This document shows, in pieces, positions 1 through 10,678 of a stretch of DNA of 63,774 bases. Below the pieces are notes generated by a model, which saw only the letters and a list, made by a program, of their open reading frames with translations, ran no database searches and had not been told where the DNA came from. Made by a program: the position numbers and the translations under genes. The stretch spans positions 2,968,466 through 3,032,239 of the forward strand of contig NZ_JH651379.1 of assembly GCF_000260115.1 (NCBI RefSeq), read 5' to 3'. Each line of letters begins with the position of its first letter. Positions within the stretch are counted from its first letter, which is position 1. The stretch is from Galbibacter orientalis DSM 19592 (GTDB taxonomy: Bacteria; Bacteroidota; Bacteroidia; Flavobacteriales; Flavobacteriaceae).

Positions 1-91
1 AGTAGACTATAGAGAAAAGAATCTTATTATATAATTGATTGCACGATTGATTATATAAAAAAAATAGAATAGAATAAAAGAGCAAAAAGTA

Positions 92-2928
<2,837 letters not shown>

Positions 2929-2931
2929 GTA

Positions 2932-2962
2932 GTCCTCTTGCTTTTGCAAAGAGCAAGAGGGC
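2932..2962 (+). other. Stem-loop just after 23S, probable rRNA processing element
   Basis: CCTCTTGCTTTTGC is followed almost at once by GCAAAGAGCAAGAGG, a near-perfect hairpin directly behind the 23S 3' end. Its place between 23S and 5S fits a processing stem. It lacks the long T run expected of a terminator, and 5S follows. Confidence 0.5.
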
Positions 2963-3044
2963 GCAAACTCTTTTTACTTCTATCTTTCTTTTTTTTAGAA
3001 TCTATGATCTAGTATTTTTTTATCTCCATATGTTAACTTATTAA

Positions 3045-3132
3045 AAGCCCCACCTAACCTCCCCTTTGGGGAGGGACAATGGGCAACATTAACCTAGCCC
3101 CCTCTTTGGAGGGGGTTGGGGGAGGCTTTAAG
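3045..3132. repeat. Two inverted copies of a CCTCCCC/GGGGAGG palindromic element in the 23S-5S spacer
   Basis: The left arm AAGCCCCACCTAACCTCCCC leads into TTTGGGGAGG. The right part (CCCCCTCTTTGGAGGGGG, then TTGGGGGAGGCTTT) is a diverged copy of the same unit on the opposite strand. Each unit is itself a hairpin and the pair can form a larger cruciform. The G/C-rich block contrasts with the AT-rich surroundings and looks like a short repetitive extragenic element inserted in the rRNA spacer. That it recurs elsewhere in the genome is expected but cannot be seen in this window. Confidence 0.6.
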
Positions 3133-3137
3133 ATTTA

Positions 3138-3244
<107 letters not shown>

Positions 3245-3249
3245 TTTAG

Positions 3250-3283
3250 AATCCTCATCATTTATTTGATGAGGATTTTTTTT
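3250..3283 (+). terminator. Rho-independent terminator of the rRNA operon
   Basis: AATCCTCATCA pairs with TGATGAGGATT across a six-base loop, followed by TTTTTTTT. It sits six bases after 5S. Confidence 0.85.
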
Positions 3284-3304
3284 TGCCTTTTTTTAAGGAA
3301 GTAC

Positions 3305-3799
3305 ATTGAAAATTGAAGGATTGAAAGATTGAAGGATTGAAGGATTTTATCACTTTGCCACTTTGAAAAAAACCGTCTACCGTCTACCGCCTAATGCTTA
3401 CTGCATATAGCTTCTTTGAACCTTTGAACCTTTTGAGTTAAAAAGTTATGCTGTTATGGAGTTACGATGTTACAAAGAAAAAATCGCCTACTGCCTACCG
3501 CATAATGCTTACTGCCCTTTGCCACTTTGATGGATTGAAGAATTCGGAAGTCGGAAGACATAATGCAATGTTCAGTAAGCGTACATTTTCAATCAAGAGT
3601 CAGGAATCAAGAGTCAAGAATGCAAAAAAAAAAAGTATTCTTATTCTTTTGAAAATCTTGTAAACTACAAACCATAAACAATAAACCAAAAACCTACTGC
3701 TTATTGAAGGATTGAAGAAAAAAACTGCCTACCGCCTATAGCCTAATGCTTACTGCCCTTTGAAACTGCTTACTGCATATAGCTTAAAGCATAAAGCCG
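3305..3799. repeat. Patchwork of short tandem words, all with a 7- or 8-nt period
   Basis: Non-coding tract made almost wholly of short arrays. Octamers: ATTGAAGG x4 (3312-3346), CACTTTGC/CACTTTGA (3351-3366), CTTTGAAC x3 (3414-3437), GTTATGCT/GTTATGGA/GTTACGAT/GTTACAAA (3445-3476), and further units at 3518-3541 and 3703-3718. Heptamers: ACCGTCT-type units, ACCGTCT/ACCGCCT/AATGCTT/ACTGCAT/ATAGCTT, at 3372-3413, 3483-3517 and 3724-3799; TCGGAAG x2 (3544-3557); AATCAAG/AGTCAGG/AATCAAG/AGTCAAG (3591-3618); and AAACTAC/AAACCAT/AAACAAT/AAACCAA/AAACCTA (3662-3696). No convincing gene lies here. The origin and role are unknown. Confidence 0.8.
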
Positions 3800-3898
3800 T
3801 TCTGCTCCCCACTAACCCTAAAAACATCAGACAATCTATCAAGCTTTTATCAAATCTGAGGATATTATTTATTAAATTGCTTTTTCAAATTTTAATAC

Positions 3899-5713
3899 AT
3901 GAATATAAAGCATATACTTTCCTTTTTTTTAGCTGTTTTTTCTTTTTATATATTACACGCTCAAGATGAAAATGATTCTGATTCTTCTGCAACTCTTGTA
4001 AAGAATATTAATAATACTATACCTATTAAATCTCTCGATGTAAACAATATAGGGTTTATTAATCTCGATGCTGATAAATCTGAATTTAATACGGATGATT
4101 TTTTATTAAAGCTTAATCAGTACACTAGAATAAGTCGTGTTGAGAATTCTTTAAATGAATCTATTATAGGAGAAGTACAAGAACGCGATATAATTATAGC
4201 TGCTATTTCTTCTAAGAATATACATTGGAATACTTTATATAAACTTTCTAGTTTACTCTCAAAAACTAAATTAATTTTAGTTTCTTTTTTACCTCTTAAA
4301 GAAATTTCCTTTAACAATTATGTATTTAATGCTACTACAATAATTCAATTTCAATCTTACAATACAATAAATTCAGAAAGTGCTGCTGAAATTATATTTG
4401 GTGCTAAAACAACTAATGCTGTTTTAGAGGAGGATGTAAATAATAACTTTAAAAGTGGTTCAGGAATTTTATTAAACAAGACAATAAGAATGGGGTATAC
4501 TTCTCCGTCTCAGGAAGGATTGGATGAGGATTTTATTAATCGGAAAGTAGATTCTATCATGAAAGAAGGGATTGAGCAACATGCTTTTCCTGGAGCTCAA
4601 TTATTGGTTGCTAAAAATAATAATATCATTTACCATAAGTCTTTTGGTTACCATACATATGATAATATACAAAAAGTTTCAAACTATGATTTATATGATT
4701 TAGCTTCCGTTACAAAAGTTACGGGTCCCCTTCCTGTTATCATGCAGTTGGTAGATAAAGGAATTATAGATATTGATGAAAAGTTTAGTACTTATTGGAA
4801 GCCTTGGCGTAATGTTAAAAATAAAAAAGATCTTACTTTTAGGGAGATTCTTGCGCATCAAGCGGGTTTAGAGCCTTATTATATTTTTTTAAACGAAATT
4901 ATAAAGAACAGAAAATTTGTTTCCAGATTTGTAAGTAATACTGAAAGTAATAAGTATTCAGTCAAAATATATAAAGATCTTTACCTAAACAAGCGTTTTG
5001 TGAAAAAGATGTATCGAATTATTAATCGAACAGAGGTTTCAGAGATTAAAAAGTATAAGTACTCTGGGCTTAGTTTTTTAATTTATCCTGAAATGATAAA
5101 ACAGCTTACAGGGATTAATTATGAAAAATATGTAAGAGATAGTATATATAGGCCTTTGGGAGCTACTAATTTAATATTTAATCCAATTGGTAAATATCCT
5201 GAATCTTTAATTGTTCCAACAGAGCTAGATACAATTTATAGAAATGCATATGTAAAAGGATGGGTGCATGATGAGAATGCGAGTTTATTGGGTGGTGTAT
5301 CAGGAAACGCAGGTTTGTTTGGAACGGCAAACGATTTAGCAAAATTGATTAAGATGTATCAAAATTTAGGAGAATATGGAGGGAAAAGATACATCTCTGA
5401 AAAAACAATGAAAGAATTTACACGTGTTCAGTATCCTGAAAATAATAATAAAAGAGGGCTAGGTTTTGATAAACCTTTATTAAATAATGCTACATTAGAT
5501 ATTTCTCATGCCTCTCCAGCTCCTGAAGTAAGTGCTCAAAGTTTTGGTCATGGTGGGTTTACTGGGACTTATGTGTGGGCAGATCCTGTTAATAATTTGA
5601 TGTTTATATTTCTATCCAATAGAGTGTACCCTACTCGTAATAATAGAAATTTATATAATTTAAACATTAGGCCTTCCCTACAGCAGGTATTTTATCAGGC
5701 TAATCTTAACTAA
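3899..5713 (+). CDS. Secreted serine beta-lactamase-fold protein with a GH3 C-terminal domain but no GH3 catalytic barrel
   Basis: 604 residues. A signal peptide (1-21, ending HAQ) sends it to the periplasm. Residues about 40-200 resemble the C-terminal alpha/beta domain of family 3 glycosidases (IPIKSLD near 41). Residues about 205-600 form a class C beta-lactamase/penicillin-binding fold with SVTK (S270-K273, the SxxK nucleophile and base), YSG at 388-390 in the Tyr-motif position, and HGG at 551-553 in place of KTG. In flavobacteria this arrangement is usually the tail of a protein of about 950-1000 residues that begins with a full GH3 N-acetylglucosaminidase barrel; here that barrel is missing while a signal peptide is retained. 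Likely role: hydrolysis or editing of peptidoglycan peptides or a related ester/amide, substrate unknown. murQ 5 kb away is a loose hint of wall recycling. The fold assignment is firm, the activity is not. Confidence 0.8.
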   Translation: MNIKHILSFFLAVFSFYILHAQDENDSDSSATLVKNINNTIPIKSLDVNNIGFINLDADKSEFNTDDFLLKLNQYTRISRVENSLNESIIGEVQERDIIIAAISSKNIHWNTLYKLSSLLSKTKLILVSFLPLKEISFNNYVFNATTIIQFQSYNTINSESAAEIIFGAKTTNAVLEEDVNNNFKSGSGILLNKTIRMGYTSPSQEGLDEDFINRKVDSIMKEGIEQHAFPGAQLLVAKNNNIIYHKSFGYHTYDNIQKVSNYDLYDLASVTKVTGPLPVIMQLVDKGIIDIDEKFSTYWKPWRNVKNKKDLTFREILAHQAGLEPYYIFLNEIIKNRKFVSRFVSNTESNKYSVKIYKDLYLNKRFVKKMYRIINRTEVSEIKKYKYSGLSFLIYPEMIKQLTGINYEKYVRDSIYRPLGATNLIFNPIGKYPESLIVPTELDTIYRNAYVKGWVHDENASLLGGVSGNAGLFGTANDLAKLIKMYQNLGEYGGKRYISEKTMKEFTRVQYPENNNKRGLGFDKPLLNNATLDISHASPAPEVSAQSFGHGGFTGTYVWADPVNNLMFIFLSNRVYPTRNNRNLYNLNIRPSLQQVFYQANLN

Positions 5714-5812
5714 AATACTGTTGTGATTTAATTTAAAGTGATGAAAAGCTTATAAAAGATAGTTTGTTCATTTGTTTTTTTTATTTTAGATGCATATGAT
5801 TTTCCTAAGATT

Positions 5813-7564
5813 ATGAATGCTAAAGTTTTTTTCGTCTTATTGATATTTTTATGTAGCAATATTATTATTGCTCAGGGATATGATATTATGGAGGAAAAAC
5901 ATTCTGTTACTGTAGAGATTGGGGGAAAAGCTTTAGAAGATGTAAAGTGGAAAGAAAACCCTGATCTTATTACAACAGGGGTTTTTGAAACAGGAAGTCT
6001 TAAATTATCTCCTCAAAAAAGAGGCTATAGATTTTCTCCAGATATTTTTAATTTTGATGATTATAACTCGAATACTCCAAAAATTTTTAGAGCATACAAA
6101 TATAATCTCACAGACCGATTAAAGCTTTATTTACCATTTCAGAAGGAATTTATTTCTACAAAAGTCAATAATGAAAAGATAAATCAAATAGAAGTAACCT
6201 ATCAAGAAAGTGGTAAAGGTGAAACTGCTTATTTTAATGGAGTATCTAGTTATATTGATTTTGGTTCCGATAATACTAATTTTAATGAACTAACAGTTGC
6301 AGTATGGTTAAAGCCAGAAAAGGTATCTGGAAGTAACAGTATAATAGGGAAAGGAGAAGTTTTTTCAGCTAAAATTTTTGATGGAAATCTTCAGTTTACA
6401 ACTCCGGGAATAAAAGATCATATAAGTAATGTATTGTATGTGAATCCGAATGAGTGGGTGCATGTTGCTTTTGTTTTTATGCCGAATGATCAATTATTTT
6501 TCTATATGAATGGAACTTTAATAGATCAAATCAAAGCTTCAACCATAGCTAATACTGACCATTCTATTTTGATAGGGAGTAATTTGTGGGGACAATATTA
6601 CAAAGGATTTATGAAAGATTTTGCTCTTTGGAATCGTGCATTGAGTAACGATGAAGTGTTTGAGGTCTATCAAGATGGCGTATTATTAAAAACAGAGAAA
6701 CCAAAAGAGGCTTTTTTATGGTGGTGGCTCTTACTCTTAATTCCATTAGGAGGGATATTTTACTTTTTTTATGGATATAAAAGAGTGCTAAATAAAGTGT
6801 ATGTTTCTGAAAGTTCAAAGTCTGTTGAAATAGTTAAGGATTATAATATTCGCTTTCTAGGCGGTTTTACTTTAATAGATACTGAAGGAAAAGAGTTTAC
6901 CCATTTGCTTTCTCCAAAACGCAGGGAATTATTTTTACTTCTTTTTCTTTATACGATAAAAAATGGCGGAATTTCTTCCAAAAAAATGGGTGATATTCTG
7001 TGGCCTAATTTTAGTTATGAGAGCACTAAAAATAATAGAAGTACACAAATAAAAGAGCTCAGAAAAGTTTTTGAAGGAAGACTCCCTCTAGAAATTAATT
7101 TTATTGAGAAAAAATGGAAATTAAGTATTCCAGAATCAATATATACCGATGTAACACAATTAAATGAGTCAATTCCTCAACTGTTTTCTGGAAAACAAAT
7201 TCACACGGAGAATAAATCGCATATTCAAATAGCGCAAATTGTTAAGAATGGAGCTCTTTTACCTCAAATAGAATTAGAATGGTTGGATAGTTTTAAGTCT
7301 GATTATGGAAATGCTATTTTGGATATTCTTACTCCATGTATAGATAAAGAACAGGAAGAACAATTTTCTAAAGATGAATTAATTTTGATTTGTGATGCAA
7401 TTTTAGAGATAGATCCATTGTATGAGAATGCAGTTAGAACTAAATATTATTTGTTTACAAATGCAGGAAAGCATATGACTGCACAAAAATTAATTGAAAA
7501 TTATAAACGGCTGTATGAGGCATTTTATAAGGAAGGTTATGATATAAATTCACTTCAAGTTTAA
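5813..7564 (+). CDS. Membrane-spanning one-component regulator: periplasmic LamG domain, one TM helix, cytoplasmic SARP-like DNA-binding domain
   Basis: 583 residues. A signal peptide (1-21, cleavage after IIAQ) is followed by a region of unknown fold and a LamG/concanavalin-type jelly roll (about 135-290, with YFNGVSSYIDFG at 140-151, WVHVAF and ALWNRALS). A hydrophobic helix spans about 301-321. The inside part has a winged helix of OmpR/SARP type (about 345-440; the ILWPNF...NNRSTQIKELRKVF stretch is the usual recognition region) and a helical, TPR-like BTAD tail (about 450-583; ELEWLDSFKSDY near 487). This suggests direct transfer of an outside carbohydrate or surface signal to DNA without a phosphorelay. 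It lies directly upstream of, and co-oriented with, an oxidoreductase/DUF1080 operon, its likely target. Domains are read by eye; the ligand is unknown. Confidence 0.75.
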   Translation: MNAKVFFVLLIFLCSNIIIAQGYDIMEEKHSVTVEIGGKALEDVKWKENPDLITTGVFETGSLKLSPQKRGYRFSPDIFNFDDYNSNTPKIFRAYKYNLTDRLKLYLPFQKEFISTKVNNEKINQIEVTYQESGKGETAYFNGVSSYIDFGSDNTNFNELTVAVWLKPEKVSGSNSIIGKGEVFSAKIFDGNLQFTTPGIKDHISNVLYVNPNEWVHVAFVFMPNDQLFFYMNGTLIDQIKASTIANTDHSILIGSNLWGQYYKGFMKDFALWNRALSNDEVFEVYQDGVLLKTEKPKEAFLWWWLLLLIPLGGIFYFFYGYKRVLNKVYVSESSKSVEIVKDYNIRFLGGFTLIDTEGKEFTHLLSPKRRELFLLLFLYTIKNGGISSKKMGDILWPNFSYESTKNNRSTQIKELRKVFEGRLPLEINFIEKKWKLSIPESIYTDVTQLNESIPQLFSGKQIHTENKSHIQIAQIVKNGALLPQIELEWLDSFKSDYGNAILDILTPCIDKEQEEQFSKDELILICDAILEIDPLYENAVRTKYYLFTNAGKHMTAQKLIENYKRLYEAFYKEGYDINSLQV

Positions 7565-7576
7565 TTTTTTTATTCT

Positions 7577-7596
7577 ATTACCCCATTTATTACCCC
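7577..7596 (+). promoter_or_regulatory. Tandem ATTACCCC direct repeat, candidate operator
   Basis: ATTACCCC occurs at 7577-7584 and again at 7589-7596, separated by ATTT, giving a 12-bp period (about one helical turn) in the 92-bp gap between the SARP-like regulator and the oxidoreductase gene. SARP regulators are known to bind short direct repeats spaced by about one turn. No clear TAnnTTTG element could be fixed in this gap, so distance to the promoter is unknown. Binding is an inference. Confidence 0.4.
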
Positions 7597-7656
7597 TCTT
7601 AGTACATCCTAAATACTTAGATTAGAGCTATTAATAAACTAATACTAATTTTATTT

Positions 7657-9003
7657 ATGGAAGAAAATAAAAGGAGAGGTTTCTTAAAGAAATTAGGAGT
7701 AACTGGTGTAGCAGCAGCAGTTTCTCCAATGGTCTTTGCTGAAGAAACTAAATCTCTTCATTACCTAAAAAGAGTTAACCCAACAATTAATTTAAGTACC
7801 ATTAAAATTGCCTTAATCGGTGCAGGAGGAATGGGAACTGCAGATACAGAAACAGCATTACTTAACCCAAATATAGAGTTAGTTGCTGTATGCGATTTAT
7901 ATGATGCAAGAATAGAAAGTGCAAAAGAAAAATGGGGGAGTAATATATATACCACTAAAGACTACACCAAAATTCTTAGTAGAAAAGATGTTGATGCTGT
8001 AATTATAGGAACTCCAGATCATTGGCATAAACAGATAGGGATTGATGCCTTAAATGCAGGGAAGCATGTATATTGTGAAAAACCAATGGTACATTCTGTA
8101 TCAGAGGGGAAAAGCCTAATAGATGCTTGGAAAAAATCTGGAAAGATATTTATGGTAGGTAGTCAAGGTTTATCTTCTTTAGGAAATGAAAAGGCTAAAG
8201 AACTTTTGGCAGCTGGAGCTATTGGAGATATTAATTATGCTGAAGGTTTTTGGGCGAGAAACTCTCCTCTTGGAGCATGGCAGTATCCAATTCCAAATGA
8301 TGCTTCTACTAATACTGTTGATTGGAATCGTTATATAGCGAATACTAAAAAAAGAGATTTTGATCCTCTTCGATTTTTTAGATGGAGAAATTATTTAGAT
8401 TACGGAACAGGAATGTCTGGAGATTTGTTTGTGCATTTATTTTCAAGTCTTCATTTTATAACGAATTCTTATGGTCCTAATAAAGTTTCTGCTACTGGCG
8501 GATTGAGATATTGGAAAGATGAACGTGAAGTTCCTGACGTTTTATTAGGAATGTTTGATTATCCTGAGTCCGATCAGCATCCAGGATTTAATTTATCGCT
8601 TCGTTGCAATTTTGTAGATGGTACCAGTGGAAGTACATATCTTAAAATAGTAGGAAGCAAAGGCTCTATGGATGTTAAATGGGAAGAAGTTGTTCTTAAG
8701 CGCAACGCCAATTCTTTTGATGACGATCCTTTTTTAGCTGAAAAAATGAAAGGGCAAAATGCACAATCTGATAGAAAAAGAATTGTAGCTCCATTAGAAA
8801 CCGTATATACAGCAGAAAAAGGGTATAAAGGGGCTCATTACGACCATTTTGCAAACTTTTTCAATGCTATTAGAACAAATGGTAGCGTTGTAGAAGATCC
8901 TGAATTTGCATTTAGAGCCGCAGCTCCAGCTTTACTATGTAACGATAGCTATCAGCAGAATAAATTTATGGAGTGGGATCCAGTAAACATGAACCTTATT
9001 TAA
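7657..9003 (+). CDS. Tat-exported Gfo/Idh/MocA family oxidoreductase
   Basis: 448 residues. The N-terminus has a twin-arginine signal (RRGFLKKLG at 6-14, then a short hydrophobic stretch ending VFA), so it is probably exported folded with its nicotinamide cofactor. The Rossmann domain shows GAGGMG at 55-60 and the family's CEKP at 140-143; DHWH at 121-124 and the C-terminal alpha/beta domain follow. Family members oxidise or reduce sugar hydroxyls with NAD(P). Just downstream are two DUF1080 lipoproteins, a family now linked to cleavage of 3-keto-glycosides, so the likely job is oxidation of glycosides at C3 before bond breaking. The gap to the next gene is 10 bp, so co-transcription is likely. 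The exact sugar cannot be told. Confidence 0.85.
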   Translation: MEENKRRGFLKKLGVTGVAAAVSPMVFAEETKSLHYLKRVNPTINLSTIKIALIGAGGMGTADTETALLNPNIELVAVCDLYDARIESAKEKWGSNIYTTKDYTKILSRKDVDAVIIGTPDHWHKQIGIDALNAGKHVYCEKPMVHSVSEGKSLIDAWKKSGKIFMVGSQGLSSLGNEKAKELLAAGAIGDINYAEGFWARNSPLGAWQYPIPNDASTNTVDWNRYIANTKKRDFDPLRFFRWRNYLDYGTGMSGDLFVHLFSSLHFITNSYGPNKVSATGGLRYWKDEREVPDVLLGMFDYPESDQHPGFNLSLRCNFVDGTSGSTYLKIVGSKGSMDVKWEEVVLKRNANSFDDDPFLAEKMKGQNAQSDRKRIVAPLETVYTAEKGYKGAHYDHFANFFNAIRTNGSVVEDPEFAFRAAAPALLCNDSYQQNKFMEWDPVNMNLI

Positions 9004-9013
9004 AATAAAGAAA

Positions 9014-9751
9014 ATGAAGAAAATATATTTTTTGGCTACAGCACTATTAATGGTGGTAGCTTGTAAATCTGAAGGGAAAAAGACCGAAACAGAAAAGGTT
9101 GAAAAAGAAGTTGTAATAGCTCAAGAGAAAAGTAACGATTGGATTTATTTATTCGATGGAACTTCTACTGATGGATGGAGAAGTTACAACGGAACTTCTT
9201 TGCCAGATGGATGGGTTTTAGAAGGAGATATGTTGAAATCTCTAGGAAAAGGCGGAGATATAGGTGGTGATATTATTTACAGCGAAGAGAAGTTTGGAGA
9301 ATTTGAGCTTTCTATAGATTGGAAAATTTCTGAGGGAGGTAATAGTGGAGTATTCTACCATGTAGTTGAAGGCGAAAAATATGATGCACCGTATTATAAT
9401 GCTCCAGAATACCAAATGATTGATCAGATAGGGTTTCCTCAAAAGTTAGAGCCTTGGCAGTCTTTAGGAGCAGATTATGGAATGTATAACCCAGATTATG
9501 AAGGAGCTATTAAAAAAGCAGGGGAGTGGAATAATACCCGAATTGTTTTTACAAATGATACTGTTGAATACTGGTTAAATGGAAAGAAAACAGTTTCGTT
9601 TGTTCCATGGAGTGAAGATTGGCAAAAAAGAAAAGAGGAAGGAAAATGGAAGGACTATCCAGATTATGGAGTAGCCAAAACAGGATACATCGGACTTCAA
9701 GATCATGGAAGCTTTATTTGGTTTAAAAATATAAAAGTTAGAAAATTATGA
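9014..9751 (+). CDS. DUF1080 lipoprotein, probable 3-keto-glycoside hydrolase
   Basis: 245 residues. Lipoprotein signal with lipobox VVAC (Cys17), so it is anchored on a membrane facing the periplasm or cell surface. The mature part has the DUF1080 jelly-roll pattern: LFDGTSTDGWRSYNG near the start, ISEGGNSGVFYHV in the middle, EWNNTRIVF and WLNGKKTVSF, and a closing GYIGLQDHGSFIWFKNIKVR. Proteins of this family have been tied to a glycan-breakdown route in which a sugar is first oxidised at C3 and then cleaved. Its position between a Gfo/Idh/MocA enzyme and a second DUF1080 gene fits that. Its stop overlaps the next start by four bases (ATGA). Confidence 0.85.
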   Translation: MKKIYFLATALLMVVACKSEGKKTETEKVEKEVVIAQEKSNDWIYLFDGTSTDGWRSYNGTSLPDGWVLEGDMLKSLGKGGDIGGDIIYSEEKFGEFELSIDWKISEGGNSGVFYHVVEGEKYDAPYYNAPEYQMIDQIGFPQKLEPWQSLGADYGMYNPDYEGAIKKAGEWNNTRIVFTNDTVEYWLNGKKTVSFVPWSEDWQKRKEEGKWKDYPDYGVAKTGYIGLQDHGSFIWFKNIKVRKL

Positions 9752-10344
9752 GATCATTATATTTTGGAATATTAACTGTTTTATTTCTTTGTGTAGGTTG
9801 TGGTTCTTCAACAGCATTATATAATGGGAAAGATCTTACAGGTTGGGATATTTATGGTACCGAAAAATGGTACGTAAATGATAAGGGTTTACTTATATCT
9901 GAAAGTGGGCCTGATGAGCAATATGGATATTTGGCTACAGAAAAGACCTATAAAGATTTTGAATTAACAGTTCAGTTTAAACAAGAAGCTAATGGAAACA
10001 GTGGTATTTTTTTTAGATCTGATATTGAAGGAACAAAAATTAGTGGTTGGCAAGCAGAAGTAGCTCCTCCAGGGCATGATACAGGAGGAATTTATGAGTC
10101 TTACGGCAGAGGGTGGCTTATAAAACCTGAACCAGCAAAAGATGCGTATTTAAAATTTGGAGAATGGAATAAAATGAAGGTACGTGTTGTAGGAAATCAT
10201 GTTACTACTTGGTTAAATGGACAAGAGATGATAAGTTTTACAGACAGTAAAATAGGGGAGGCAACAGGTAAAATAGCTTTGCAAATTCATGACGGAGGCG
10301 GAATTAAAGTCTATTGGAAAAATATAAATATTAAAGAATTATAA
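9748..10344 (+). CDS. Second DUF1080 lipoprotein
   Basis: 198 residues. Lipobox CVGC (Cys18) marks a lipoprotein. The DUF1080 pattern is shorter than in the preceding protein: LYNGKDLTGWDIYGTEKWYV, then QEANGNSGIFFRSDI, EWNKMKVRVVGNHVTTWLNG and IALQIHDGGGIKVYWKNINIKEL. It starts inside the stop of the preceding gene (ATGA), so the two are translationally coupled. Two paralogues of different size may have separate substrates or act in sequence, for example elimination and then hydration; that division is inferred. It is the last gene of the + strand block and faces murQ's partner. Confidence 0.85.
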   Translation: MRSLYFGILTVLFLCVGCGSSTALYNGKDLTGWDIYGTEKWYVNDKGLLISESGPDEQYGYLATEKTYKDFELTVQFKQEANGNSGIFFRSDIEGTKISGWQAEVAPPGHDTGGIYESYGRGWLIKPEPAKDAYLKFGEWNKMKVRVVGNHVTTWLNGQEMISFTDSKIGEATGKIALQIHDGGGIKVYWKNINIKEL

Positions 10345-10398
10345 CCTAGTTTCTGTTTAGAAAGTAGATTGAAAATTCAATTTGTTAATTAATGCGAC

Positions 10399-10438
10399 GG
10401 AGTCGGCTAGAAAGTCCCACACTTTTTATGTCGACTCT
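10399..10438. terminator. Possible shared terminator between convergent genes
   Basis: GAGTCG (10400-10405) pairs with CGACTC (10432-10437), enclosing a smaller AAAGT/ACTTT hairpin. It lies in the 107-bp gap between the DUF1080 gene and the converging - strand gene. T runs are weak, so this is tentative. Confidence 0.35.
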
Positions 10439-10450
10439 TTAGTTTTATAA

Positions 10451-10678
10451 TTAGTTTTCTCCAAAGAAAGACTTCATTAGTACTCTTAGGCTATAAAACC
10501 CCATTATAATGGCGCTAATAGCTAATAAAATTCCAACTATTAAGACTGGCCAATACCAAGGGTGGGTTTGGTTTTTAAAAGCTTGATATATTACTGTGGG
10601 AGCCATAAACATAAGTGCTACTGTAAATGCAAAGTATTTAAGGCTTTTTAGGAGGAGTTCTCTATCCGTTCTTTTCAT
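10451..10678 (-). CDS. Small two-helix membrane protein of the DUF6095 type
   Basis: About 75 residues with two hydrophobic segments (roughly LKYFAFTVALMFMAPTVIY and WPVLIVGILLAISAIIMGFY) and charged ends. It resembles the small DUF6095 proteins found next to murQ in flavobacteria; function unknown. The chosen start (MKRTDRELL) overlaps the murQ stop by 17 bases. An upstream ATG at 10690 would add four residues and lengthen the overlap. Coupled translation with murQ is likely. Confidence 0.7.
   Translation of the reverse strand: MKRTDRELLLKSLKYFAFTVALMFMAPTVIYQAFKNQTHPWYWPVLIVGILLAISAIIMGFYSLRVLMKSFFGEN

Noticed and set aside
3448-3969. Short genes within the word quilt
   Set aside because: The frames arise from tandem words and have no start context, family pattern or codon structure; the last also overlaps the real gene at 3899.
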